This document shows positions 34,236 to 42,140 of a stretch of DNA of 64,000 nucleotides, one piece after another. Source of the stretch: Gammaproteobacteria bacterium (GTDB lineage Bacteria > Pseudomonadota > Gammaproteobacteria > Pseudomonadales > JAUIET01); the NCBI GenBank assembly GCA_030431775.1, contig JAUIHW010000015.1, positions 1-64,000 on the forward strand. Reading direction: 5' to 3'. The position numbers were made by a program, and so were the translations under genes. Below the pieces are notes generated by a model. It was not told the origin of the DNA, made no database searches, and saw nothing but the letters and a program-made list of their open reading frames with translations. The first letter of the stretch is position 1. Each line of letters starts with the position of its first letter.

Positions 34236-35244
34236 GGCTCAGAAAACTGAGTGGGCTATAGTCCGAATCCAGTGAGTTAGTGAACTCGTATTCGGTAAAA
34301 GCGGTGATGGAGCGCAGCGTGTGTTCGCCAATCGCCCAGTCTGCCGTTAGCTGGTACGCTGAAGACTCGGTGTCGTCGAAAAGCCCACGCTCCGGAAAGT
34401 TCAGGTCGTATTGCTGGTAATCGAAACCGGCCTGAAAATTGGGTGAACCAAAGGCCTGGTAAAGCGCCGTGGCTGTTGGGCTGGCCAACGGAATGTTCTG
34501 CTGGCGGCCCAGCACGTCGAACTGGCCGCTCTCGGCCTTGAAGGTCAGGCTCAGGTTTTCGGACACATCCCAGGCCAGGGAGCCGCGCACGTACAGGTTA
34601 TCCTGCTGCGGGCCGTCTTCGCCACCGACGGCCAGGTTTTCCACGTAGCCGTCATCGTCGTATTTCTTGACGGCCAGGCGTCCACGAACATTGTCAGAAA
34701 ACGGGCCGGACACAACCGCGGTAATACCGATGCCTTCCAGCTCGGTGCGGTAGCTGGCCTCAACATAGGCCTCAAATTCATCGGTGGGTTGAGCCGTGGT
34801 GATATTGATGGCCCCGGCGATGGTGTTTTTACCGAACAAGGTGGATTGCGGACCCTTCAGCACCTCAACCCGCTCCAGGTCCAGGAACTTGCCGCGTGCG
34901 CTGCGGCCACGGCCGTAGTACACGCCATCCACAAAAGTGCCCACCGACTGCTCAAAGCCGTAGTTGATGCCGGAGCCAATGCCACGAATAAACAGCTGGG
35001 TGCCCGCACCACCTTCCGCCACGTGAACATTGGGCAGGTAGGGTGTCATGTCTTCCAGGTTGGTCAGGGCTTTTTCTTCAATTTGTGCACCACTCATCAC
35101 CGAAATGGCAATGGGCACGTCTTGCAGGCCTTCGGCGCGCTTGGTGGCGGTCACTACCACCTCCTCAAGCATCTGGGCCGACGCGGTCTGGGCCAGGGTA
35201 ATGGCAAATGCCAGGGCCGATAGAGCAAAAGGTTTACGGTACAT
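34216..35244 (-). pseudogene. N-terminal half of a broken TonB-dependent receptor
   Basis: Signal peptide MYRKPFALSALAFAITLAQ, TonB-box-like LEEVVVTATKRAEG, complete plug (LFIRGIGSG, VEVLKGPQSTLFGKNTIAGA) and the first barrel strands up to RSITAFTEYEF. The frame then runs into stop after SPLSFLSRGRTCE. The ATG at 35244 has AGAGGA 7 bases upstream. Compared with the intact 738-residue receptor at 9502, the segment from about residue 345 to 500 is missing. A secreted plug with part of a barrel would not be functional. It heads the dehydrogenase/DUF3604 run and is divergent from the AraC regulator, so it was probably the importer for that system. Confidence 0.8.
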
Positions 35245-35346
35245 GGGCGTTTCCTCTGTAGCGGATGTGAGTATGGCTGCCTCAAGGCGGCTCATTGTTA
35301 GGTGGCGCGGATGATAGTGCTTTAGCGCGCACTTTTATAGGCTTTC

Positions 35347-35436
35347 GAAGACAAATTTTTGACTTCAGAAGACAGCCGGCCGTTTCTGGCCATCAGTTAT
35401 TGACGCGAAGGCGAATTTTTTTGACAATAGAAGACA
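35347..35436. promoter_or_regulatory. three direct GAAGACA repeats between receptor and AraC gene
   Basis: GAAGACA occurs at 35347-35353, 35368-35374 and 35430-35436, all on the plus strand. The first two start 21 bp apart (two helical turns) and the third about six turns from the second. Direct half-sites two turns apart are typical of AraC-family operators. The third copy lies 20 bases before the AraC start codon, so it may mediate autoregulation. Assignment is by pattern and position only. Confidence 0.45.
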
Positions 35437-35455
35437 TAATAAGCCTGATAAAACC

Positions 35456-36466
35456 ATGACAGCTACTGTACGGGTTGCCGTGCTTCGCGGCATTGATCGA
35501 ATCCTGACCGAGCTTGGTGGCAACGCCGAGCGGCTCTGTGCGGATTGCGGTTTCGACCTGCGCCTCCTGGATGACCCCAATGCACTGATGCCGTATGAGG
35601 TGCTCGTTGAGCTGCTGGAATACTGTTCGGAGCAATTGCAATGCCCGGATCTGGGACTCAAAGTCGCCATCAAGCAGGATATTGATGTGCTGGGCCCGCT
35701 GGCGCTGGCGATGCAAAACTCCGACACCATGGCCGAGGCCATGCATTGTGCGGCCGCTTATATGTACGTTTTGACCCCGGCGATGCAATTGAACATAACG
35801 CCACTTGGCAGTGAGACCAAAGTCGGCCTGGCGATCCGCTTGCCAGGACTGCAAGCCCATCAGGCGCGCCAAACTTATGATAAAACGGCCGCTCTGACGC
35901 ATCGGGTGATGAGCTTACTGGCCAAAGACGCCTATCAACCCATTTCGGTGGCCCTGCCGCACGAACCGTTGTGCAAACCAGAAGTGTACCGCGAGTATTT
36001 CGGTGTGCCCGTGCATTTCAATGCCGACCGGGTGGAACTGCTGGTACCCACGGAATGCATGGAAATCAACCTGGAGTCCAGCAATGCCCACATCAAGCAG
36101 ATTGCTCTGGACTTTTTGCGCAGCGAAAAACCTGCTGCCAATGCCAGCATTAGCGAACGGGTGGAGCAGGTGATTTTAAGTACCCTGGGCACCGAAAGTT
36201 GTAATCGCGATGATATTGCCGCTGTGTTGAGTATGCACCCGAGAACCCTGCAGCGTCACCTGGATGCTGAAGGCGTAAGCTTTAACGAATTGCGCGACCA
36301 GGTGCGCAGGGGCCGCGCTGATTACTATGTACGCGAAACACGCATTCCGCTGTGTCAGGTGGCGGCCATGATCGGTTACAGCGACCAGACCATACTCACC
36401 CGCAGTTGCCGGCGCTGGTTCGGTGCAACACCACGCCAGCTGCGCATCAATAGTGCGGCCGGTTGA
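35456..36466 (+). CDS. AraC family transcriptional regulator (336 aa)
   Basis: DNA-binding regulator with an N-terminal arabinose-binding-type domain (about 15-200; LMPYEVLVELLEYC, DIDVLGPLALAMQNS) and a C-terminal AraC helix-turn-helix pair (about 235-330). The latter includes LSMHPRTLQRHLDAEGVSFNE and PLCQVAAMIGYSDQTILTRS, ending in FGATPRQLR. Length and layout match OruR-type AraC proteins that often control alcohol, alkane or amino-acid breakdown. It is divergent from the receptor/dehydrogenase/DUF3604 run and is followed on its own strand by a short membrane gene and another DUF3604 gene. It is therefore the likely regulator of both arms. Confidence 0.9.
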   Translation: MTATVRVAVLRGIDRILTELGGNAERLCADCGFDLRLLDDPNALMPYEVLVELLEYCSEQLQCPDLGLKVAIKQDIDVLGPLALAMQNSDTMAEAMHCAAAYMYVLTPAMQLNITPLGSETKVGLAIRLPGLQAHQARQTYDKTAALTHRVMSLLAKDAYQPISVALPHEPLCKPEVYREYFGVPVHFNADRVELLVPTECMEINLESSNAHIKQIALDFLRSEKPAANASISERVEQVILSTLGTESCNRDDIAAVLSMHPRTLQRHLDAEGVSFNELRDQVRRGRADYYVRETRIPLCQVAAMIGYSDQTILTRSCRRWFGATPRQLRINSAAG

Positions 36467-36506
36467 TCTGGCTCACGACGCCAACAATAAACAGGAGCTA
36501 ACCCCA

Positions 36507-36650
36507 ATGTTCGACTTTTCCGATCTCAACTGGTGGGCAATTCTGCTGTCGACAGCGCTGGCCTTTGTGCTGGGCGGGTTGTGGTATGGGCCTCTCTACC
36601 GGGTTTCCTATAGCGTTCTGATGGGCGCTGTATTAGGCGCCTGGCAATAA
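36507..36650 (+). CDS. DUF1761-like membrane protein with apparent internal deletion (47 aa)
   Basis: A 47-residue protein with AGGAG 9 bases upstream of the ATG. The first part, DLNWWAILLSTALAFVLGG then LWYGPL, is like the N-terminus of DUF1761 membrane proteins. The last part, YRVSYSVLMGAVLGAW, is like their C-terminus. The family is usually about 130 residues, so 80-90 central residues seem to be missing while the frame is kept. It may be a decayed gene, an assembly collapse or a genuine small membrane protein. It lies between the AraC regulator and a DUF3604 gene, with 13 bases before the latter. Confidence 0.55.
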   Translation: MFDFSDLNWWAILLSTALAFVLGGLWYGPLYRVSYSVLMGAVLGAWQ

Positions 36651-36663
36651 CAAGAGTCATATT

Positions 36664-38772
36664 ATGAAAAAGTTATTCCTGGGCCTGGTGGTCTTAATCG
36701 CCCTGGTGTTGCTTGCTGCCTGGTTAGTGGGGTCGGCCAGCTTTGTGAAACAACCCCAAGCCAAAGCCACGCTCAACGAGCCCAATCCAGGCTTGGCGGC
36801 CACAGATACAGCCGGCTCGGAAATTCTGTTCGGTGATTTGCATGTGCACAGCAACTACTCGATGGACGCGGCGATTTTTTCCACACCAATGATGAAGAAC
36901 ACCGGCTACCGAACGCCGGTGGATGCTTGCCACTTCGCTCGTTATTGCGCTGGCCTGGATTTCTGGAGTATCAACGACCACGCTGAGGGATTGGCACCGT
37001 GGCAGTGGCAGGCTACTAAGGAGGCGGTGCGCCAGTGCAATGCCAATGCCGACTCGATGGTGGCCTTTCTGGGCTGGGAGTGGAGTCAGGGCGGCCCGGT
37101 TGACTCGCACTGGGGCCACAAGAACGTTATTTTGCGCGGCCTGGCCGACGATGAAGTGCCCACCCGTCCCATCGGCTCCGGAGACAAAAATATCTGGCGG
37201 GTCATCGGCCAGTCACCCGCCGTGGTGCGTGGCTTGGCGCTCATGGCAATGAGCCGTCTGAACCTGTCGGACTACCAGACACTGGCCCAGCATTTGCAAT
37301 CCACCGCCGACACCCCGCCTTGTGCATCGGGCGATGTGCGCGAGTTGGGCGCAGATTGCCACGAAACGGCCAGCACTCCGCAGGAACTCTTCGAGCGGCT
37401 CGATCAATGGGGTTTCGATGCCCTGGTGATTCCCCATGGTCTGGCCTGGGGCACCACCAACCCGACCGGCGCAGATTTTCAGGTGCAGATGAACCAGTTG
37501 AACAGCCGCTACCAGCGCTTGCTGGAAGTGTACTCCGGGCATGGGAATTCCGAAGTTTACCGCGATCTGGAGCAAGTAACTTCGGCGAGTGAGTCCTGTG
37601 CGGCACCCTCTAACGGTTATATGTCGTGTTGCTGGCGCGCCGGGGAGATTATTGAGAATCGGTGTCGTGCCAATGGCGGCAATGATTGTACCGACCGTGC
37701 CGCAGAAACGCGGCGCCTGTACCTGGAAGCCGTGCAAGCCGGCTCTCCCTTGCACTCCCCGCTGTCCGTCGTGCCGGGTGCCAATGCGGATGATTGGGGG
37801 CAATGTGACCAGCTGGTCGGTGCCTTTCAGCCCGCACACAATTACCAGCCGCGCCAGTCTGCGCAATACATACTGGGCTTGGGCGACAAAGACTCCGAGC
37901 GCTTTCGGCCCGGCTTCATCGCGGCCAGCGATATTCATACTGCTCGGCCGGGCATTGGCTATAAGGAAACGGCACGCTTCCACTTTACCGATACCAAGGA
38001 TACCGGCCGGCGAGCGCTGTTCGATCCATCAGCCGATCGGCCTCAGGAAGTTCAGAAATACAGTATGTTCGATGTGGAAGATGGAAAAGATGCGTTCTAC
38101 TTTACCGGCGGGCTGGTGGCTGTACACAGCAATGGTCGCGACCGCGATGCCATTTGGGATGCGCTCTATCAGCGCCGTGTGTATGGCACCTCCGGGCCAC
38201 GCATCAAGTTGTGGTTTGAGCTTGAAGGCGAAAACGGCAGTCTTCATCCGATGGGCAGTGAGCTTAAATTGGCCGGCGAACCCATATTCCGCGTGCGTGC
38301 CCAGGGCAGTCTGAAGCAGCTGCCAGGCTGCCCCGACCATGCGGTCGAGGCGCTCGGTGAGGCGGGTGTCGCTGATTTGTGCCGCAATGAATGCAATAAC
38401 CCCGGCAATGAAGCGTACCGTATTGAGCGCATTGAAGTTGTGCGCATCCGGCCGCGGCAAAGCGGTAGTGAGCCGCTCAGTTCACGCATTGATGACCCAT
38501 GGAAGGTACTGCCTTGCGAGTCTGCACAGCAGCAATGCGAAGTCAGCTTTAGTGACCCGGCTTATGCCCAGGCCGGCCAGGAAACACTGTACTACGTGCG
38601 AGCAATCCAGGAAGCAAGTGTCGCTATTCAGGGTGACCCAATGAATTGCCAATTTGATGAAAATGGCCAGTGTGTCCAAACCAATTATTGCCTGGGCGTG
38701 GAGCCTGAAGAAAACTGTTTGAGCCCGACACAACACCGCGCCTGGTCGTCACCAATCTATCTCAACCCCTAA
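36664..38772 (+). CDS. DUF3604 protein, divergent Cys-rich subtype (702 aa)
   Basis: Fourth DUF3604 gene, on the strand opposite to the run of three. An N-terminal hydrophobic segment (MKKLFLGLVVLIALVLLAAW) lacks a clear cleavage site and may be a membrane anchor. Motifs are FGDLHVHSNYS (His60, His62), INDHAE (Asp105, His106, Glu108), GWEWSQGG, IPHGLAWG (no Asn) and AASDIHTARPG. The tail is HRAWSSPIY. About 18 cysteines and inserts between the metal motifs make it the most distant of the five. It converges with a TMADH-type gene 10 bp away. Placement behind the AraC gene suggests it belongs to the same regulon. Confidence 0.88.
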   Translation: MKKLFLGLVVLIALVLLAAWLVGSASFVKQPQAKATLNEPNPGLAATDTAGSEILFGDLHVHSNYSMDAAIFSTPMMKNTGYRTPVDACHFARYCAGLDFWSINDHAEGLAPWQWQATKEAVRQCNANADSMVAFLGWEWSQGGPVDSHWGHKNVILRGLADDEVPTRPIGSGDKNIWRVIGQSPAVVRGLALMAMSRLNLSDYQTLAQHLQSTADTPPCASGDVRELGADCHETASTPQELFERLDQWGFDALVIPHGLAWGTTNPTGADFQVQMNQLNSRYQRLLEVYSGHGNSEVYRDLEQVTSASESCAAPSNGYMSCCWRAGEIIENRCRANGGNDCTDRAAETRRLYLEAVQAGSPLHSPLSVVPGANADDWGQCDQLVGAFQPAHNYQPRQSAQYILGLGDKDSERFRPGFIAASDIHTARPGIGYKETARFHFTDTKDTGRRALFDPSADRPQEVQKYSMFDVEDGKDAFYFTGGLVAVHSNGRDRDAIWDALYQRRVYGTSGPRIKLWFELEGENGSLHPMGSELKLAGEPIFRVRAQGSLKQLPGCPDHAVEALGEAGVADLCRNECNNPGNEAYRIERIEVVRIRPRQSGSEPLSSRIDDPWKVLPCESAQQQCEVSFSDPAYAQAGQETLYYVRAIQEASVAIQGDPMNCQFDENGQCVQTNYCLGVEPEENCLSPTQHRAWSSPIYLNP

Positions 38773-38782
38773 TGTTGCTTCG

Positions 38783-40852
38783 CTAAGCGTCTGCGAAGAA
38801 CTGGCGATCAATTTTTGCCGGACGGTCCGGGTCGATGTCGGCATCCAGCGCTCGGGCATACTTGTGGCCCGAATAAACGGCAGCAGCAATCAAGCCGGGG
38901 GCGTCGGCGTCGCCAATGCGTTGCACTGACTGAGGAGCACCGGCTTTGCTCTGCTCGATCGCATTCTGCAATTCAAAGTACAAAGAATCACGAGGCGTTC
39001 GGCAGCTCACCAGCACCACATTATCAGCCGTTACCTGGTGCTGATTTCCTGAGTATACGCAGCCCAGAGTCGCGTGCTTGCCGTCGAAGCCGTCCAGGCC
39101 GTGATTCAGTATGATGTCGATACCCAGTTGCATAAGACGCAATTGCACGCGCGCCTGCTCATCATTGTTAACACTCCATTCGGACACGCGACTGGTCGGG
39201 GTCAGGTAGGCAACATCCACGCCGGCGATTTTGAGCTGTTCGGCAATAGCGCTGGCGAGGTAAAAGCCGTCGTCGTCATACACCAGAGTGCGCCCCTGCG
39301 GCCGCCTACCGGCAAAAATATCCTCCGGCGTGAACACCTGCGGCTGCACGCTGCTCAAATCCAGTGGGGTGGTGTTGTAGTTTCCAAAAGCGTCGCGGCG
39401 CCAGCTTGAGCCGGTGGCAAGCGCAACATGTTCCACCCCCAGTTCAAGAATGTTCTCGACAGTCAGCTCACTTTCGCGATAAATCTCAACACTGTTGAGC
39501 TTCTGTAATTGCGTGACCCGGTAATCGCGCACCCGTGCCCATTCGGCAAACCCCGGCAGGCTGCTCTCGGCCGACACGCGCCCGCCCAGTTCGCGGCTGG
39601 CCTCGGCGAGCAGTACCGGGTAGCCACGCTGTCCCAAAGCACGCGCGGTCTCCAGCCCGGCAGGCCCGGCGCCTACCACCAACACGCTGCCTGACTCGCC
39701 TTTACGCGCAATACGCTCCGGGTGCCAGCCGCGCCGCCATTCCTCGCCCATGGTCGGGTTTTGTGTGCAGCGCAGCGGAACATGTCGGCTGTCGCCGGTG
39801 TAGCAGATGTTGCAACCGATGCATTCACGAATGTCTTCAATTCGCCCCTCTGCAATTTTGCGCGGTAAAAATGGGTCGGCAATGGAAGGACGCGCCGCAC
39901 CCACAAAGTCCAGAACCCCACGTTTCACCTGGCTGGCCATCGCATCCGGGGAGGTGAAGCGGCCCACGCTGACCACCGGTTTGCTGGTGAGTGCTTTCAC
40001 GCCCTGAACGTACTGCTCCAGCGAACCCTGTTCCACAAAACGGGAAACCCCCATCTCGAGGCTGTAATCATCCACATTAATGTCCCAGAGATCGGGCAGT
40101 TCGGCCAACTGCTGAAACAACTCCAGTCGATCGCCAAAGACCGGTGACTGGTCACCACCACCGCCATCATCAATGGCGAAGCGCACGGCTACTGCCATGG
40201 TGTCGCCCACGGCTTCCTTAGTGTCTTCGATGATCTCGCGCACCAGCCGGGCACGGTTTGTCAGCGAGCCACCGTACTCGTCAGCGCGGCTGTTAAGCTG
40301 CGGGTTCATGAAATTGTCCAGCAGATATTTGTGAGTTGCATACACATATACAATGTCGAAGCCAGCGTCACGGGCCCGCAATGCGGCATTGCGGTGCCAG
40401 CGGCGCACCTCGCGAATATCGGCCTTGTCCATCCTGCGGGTTTGCACCGGGTCATAGTTCCAGTTCGGCAGGCTGGCCACATCCAGGCCAACTTCCCGGC
40501 TGAACAGGTTGGCCACGCCGCGGCCACCCAGCCACAGCTCCACGCCTGCCAGCGCCCCGTGCTCGTGCACCTGCTCAGTCATCAGGCGGTGTGCTTTAAC
40601 GTCATGCTGGTCCCATAGCGCCTGCGTGGGGAAGGGCAGGTCGTCAATGGAGGGGTGCACCGAACAATATTCAGTACACACCACCGCCCAGCCGCCTTCC
40701 GCTTTTACGCCGCGCATATCGGCCAGCATTCGCGGGCGCTGCCAGCCCATGCCCGTGCAATGCGGCACCTGGTAAAAACGGTTTTTCGCGGTTACCGGGC
40801 CGATGCTGACCGGCTCAAATAAAATATCGTAACGCGGGTCGCGCTCATGCAT
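38783..40852 (-). CDS. TMADH/2,4-dienoyl-CoA-reductase-type FMN, Fe-S, FAD oxidoreductase (689 aa)
   Basis: Cytosolic three-part oxidoreductase. It has an FMN TIM barrel of the old-yellow-enzyme type (about 10-360; LNSRADEYGGSLTNRARL). A 4Fe-4S motif C-x2-C-x3-C-x11-C follows (CIGCNICYTGDSRHVPLRC). The FAD/NAD part contains VLVVGAGPAGLETARAL. N-terminal DPRYDILFEPVSIGPVTAKN is typical of trimethylamine dehydrogenase and related amine or betaine dehydrogenases; similar proteins also reduce dienoyl-CoA. I use the ATG at 40852. Its closest functional class cannot be settled without an alignment. It has no obvious partner gene nearby and converges with the fourth DUF3604 gene. Confidence 0.85.
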   Translation of the reverse strand: MHERDPRYDILFEPVSIGPVTAKNRFYQVPHCTGMGWQRPRMLADMRGVKAEGGWAVVCTEYCSVHPSIDDLPFPTQALWDQHDVKAHRLMTEQVHEHGALAGVELWLGGRGVANLFSREVGLDVASLPNWNYDPVQTRRMDKADIREVRRWHRNAALRARDAGFDIVYVYATHKYLLDNFMNPQLNSRADEYGGSLTNRARLVREIIEDTKEAVGDTMAVAVRFAIDDGGGGDQSPVFGDRLELFQQLAELPDLWDINVDDYSLEMGVSRFVEQGSLEQYVQGVKALTSKPVVSVGRFTSPDAMASQVKRGVLDFVGAARPSIADPFLPRKIAEGRIEDIRECIGCNICYTGDSRHVPLRCTQNPTMGEEWRRGWHPERIARKGESGSVLVVGAGPAGLETARALGQRGYPVLLAEASRELGGRVSAESSLPGFAEWARVRDYRVTQLQKLNSVEIYRESELTVENILELGVEHVALATGSSWRRDAFGNYNTTPLDLSSVQPQVFTPEDIFAGRRPQGRTLVYDDDGFYLASAIAEQLKIAGVDVAYLTPTSRVSEWSVNNDEQARVQLRLMQLGIDIILNHGLDGFDGKHATLGCVYSGNQHQVTADNVVLVSCRTPRDSLYFELQNAIEQSKAGAPQSVQRIGDADAPGLIAAAVYSGHKYARALDADIDPDRPAKIDRQFFADA

Positions 40853-40960
40853 GGGGCTTACCTGCCTGACTACTGTGCGCTGATGATACCAAGCCTGCAT
40901 CGCTCTAGCGTGAACAGACGCTATACTGCAGATATCGCCACCCTGACAGCTATTTGACCC

Positions 40961-41443
40961 GTGCTATTGGAACAACCGGAATACGCCAAGGAACCGACCG
41001 ACGAACACTGGATGCGCTTGGCCCTGAAACAGGCCGATAATGCCTGGCAGGCGGGCGAAGTGCCGGTGGGGGCGGTGCTCGTCAGAGATCAACAAGTCGT
41101 CGGCGTTGGCTGGAACCAGTGCATTAATCAGCGGGATCCAAGCGCGCATGCCGAAGTGGTTGCGTTGCGCCAGGCGGCGAGCCAATTGGACAACTACCGC
41201 CTGCCAGACAGCACCTTGTATGTAACGATTGAACCTTGTGCGATGTGTGTTGGCGCAATCGTTCACGCGCGGGTGCGCCGGCTGGTGTTCGGCGCTTATG
41301 AACCCAAGGCGGGCTGTGTGTGCAGCAATCCGGCTTTGCTGGACAGCGGGCATTTTAATCATCGTTTTGCAGTGACTGCCGGCGTGTTGCAGGGGGAGTG
41401 CTCGGCACTGATCAGTGGGTTTTTTGCCGCACGGCGCTCGTAA
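40961..41443 (+). CDS. tadA: tRNA-specific adenosine deaminase TadA (160 aa)
   Basis: Deaminates A34 to inosine in tRNA anticodons. Zinc site: His63 and catalytic Glu65 in SAHAEVVALR, and Cys93/Cys96 in EPCAMC. The GTG start keeps the N-terminal helix DEHWMRLALKQA found in E. coli TadA. The C-terminal half contains GCVCSNPALL where most orthologues have GAAGS, a local difference away from the zinc site. The order tadA-mltF-purL is the usual gammaproteobacterial arrangement, here with a CBS gene inserted after tadA. Confidence 0.93.
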   Translation: MLLEQPEYAKEPTDEHWMRLALKQADNAWQAGEVPVGAVLVRDQQVVGVGWNQCINQRDPSAHAEVVALRQAASQLDNYRLPDSTLYVTIEPCAMCVGAIVHARVRRLVFGAYEPKAGCVCSNPALLDSGHFNHRFAVTAGVLQGECSALISGFFAARRS

Positions 41444-41621
41444 CCCACTGTCAATATCCGGTGATTGGCTAGGCGTTCAATGGATGCCAAGGTGCTCAGC
41501 TTGCCATAGCGCAATCAACCCGGCCGCTCCGCGGTACCTTTCAACGGTCATTTGAGCAATGTCAAAGAAATGTGATCGATCAGCGGTTAAGGTGGCTTCA
41601 GTCATCCATAAGGAAGCCGAC

Positions 41622-42041
41622 ATGAAGAAGAATGAGCCCATTAAATCCATCATGAGTACCAACGTTGAAGCTGTTCAGCAGGGGCAGGCGTTGAGTGATG
41701 TGTACAAAATTATTTGCAATACCGGTATCCACCATGTGCCGGTGCTGGACGGTAAGAAGCTTGTTGGCCTGATCAGCTACACAGACATGATGAAGCTTGA
41801 CCTGGCTATTCATAATGTGGATGCGCACACCATCACCGCGGTCATGGATCAGCAGTTCGCTATAGCCGATGTCATAACCAATGAATTGGTCACTATTCGG
41901 GATTCCGATAATGTTCGCAGCGCGGCTGAACTGTTAGGTGAGGGCGATTTTCATTCCCTGCCGGTGGTGGATGCGGACGGTGCGCTGGTAGGAATCGTGA
42001 CGAGTACGGATCTTATTCGTTATTTGAGCAGTCAGTTTTAG
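41622..42041 (+). CDS. two-CBS-domain protein (139 aa)
   Basis: Stand-alone pair of CBS domains (about 6-60 and 78-136), including GIHHVPVLDGKKLVGLISYTD (split over the first domain) and HSLPVVDADGALVGIVTSTD in the second. Such modules bind adenine nucleotides and regulate partners. The ATG at 41622 has AAGGAAG close upstream; an earlier in-frame start at 41559 is less likely. It is a single gene between tadA and mltF, so the regulated partner is not apparent. Confidence 0.85.
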   Translation: MKKNEPIKSIMSTNVEAVQQGQALSDVYKIICNTGIHHVPVLDGKKLVGLISYTDMMKLDLAIHNVDAHTITAVMDQQFAIADVITNELVTIRDSDNVRSAAELLGEGDFHSLPVVDADGALVGIVTSTDLIRYLSSQF

Positions 42042-42140
42042 CCTGCACACACCGGGGTTCGGTTGCAATGCTCTCGCTTTGTGCCGGTATCGCGTCGCAG
42101 GGGCTGGCGGGCGATTGCCAGCGCCACATGTCCGCGTCGC

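Noticed and set aside
38760-38810. Short stem CTTCGC...GCGAAG between the convergent DUF3604 and TMADH-type genes
   Set aside because: Only 6 bp, partly coding and without a T-run on either strand; not enough for a terminator call.
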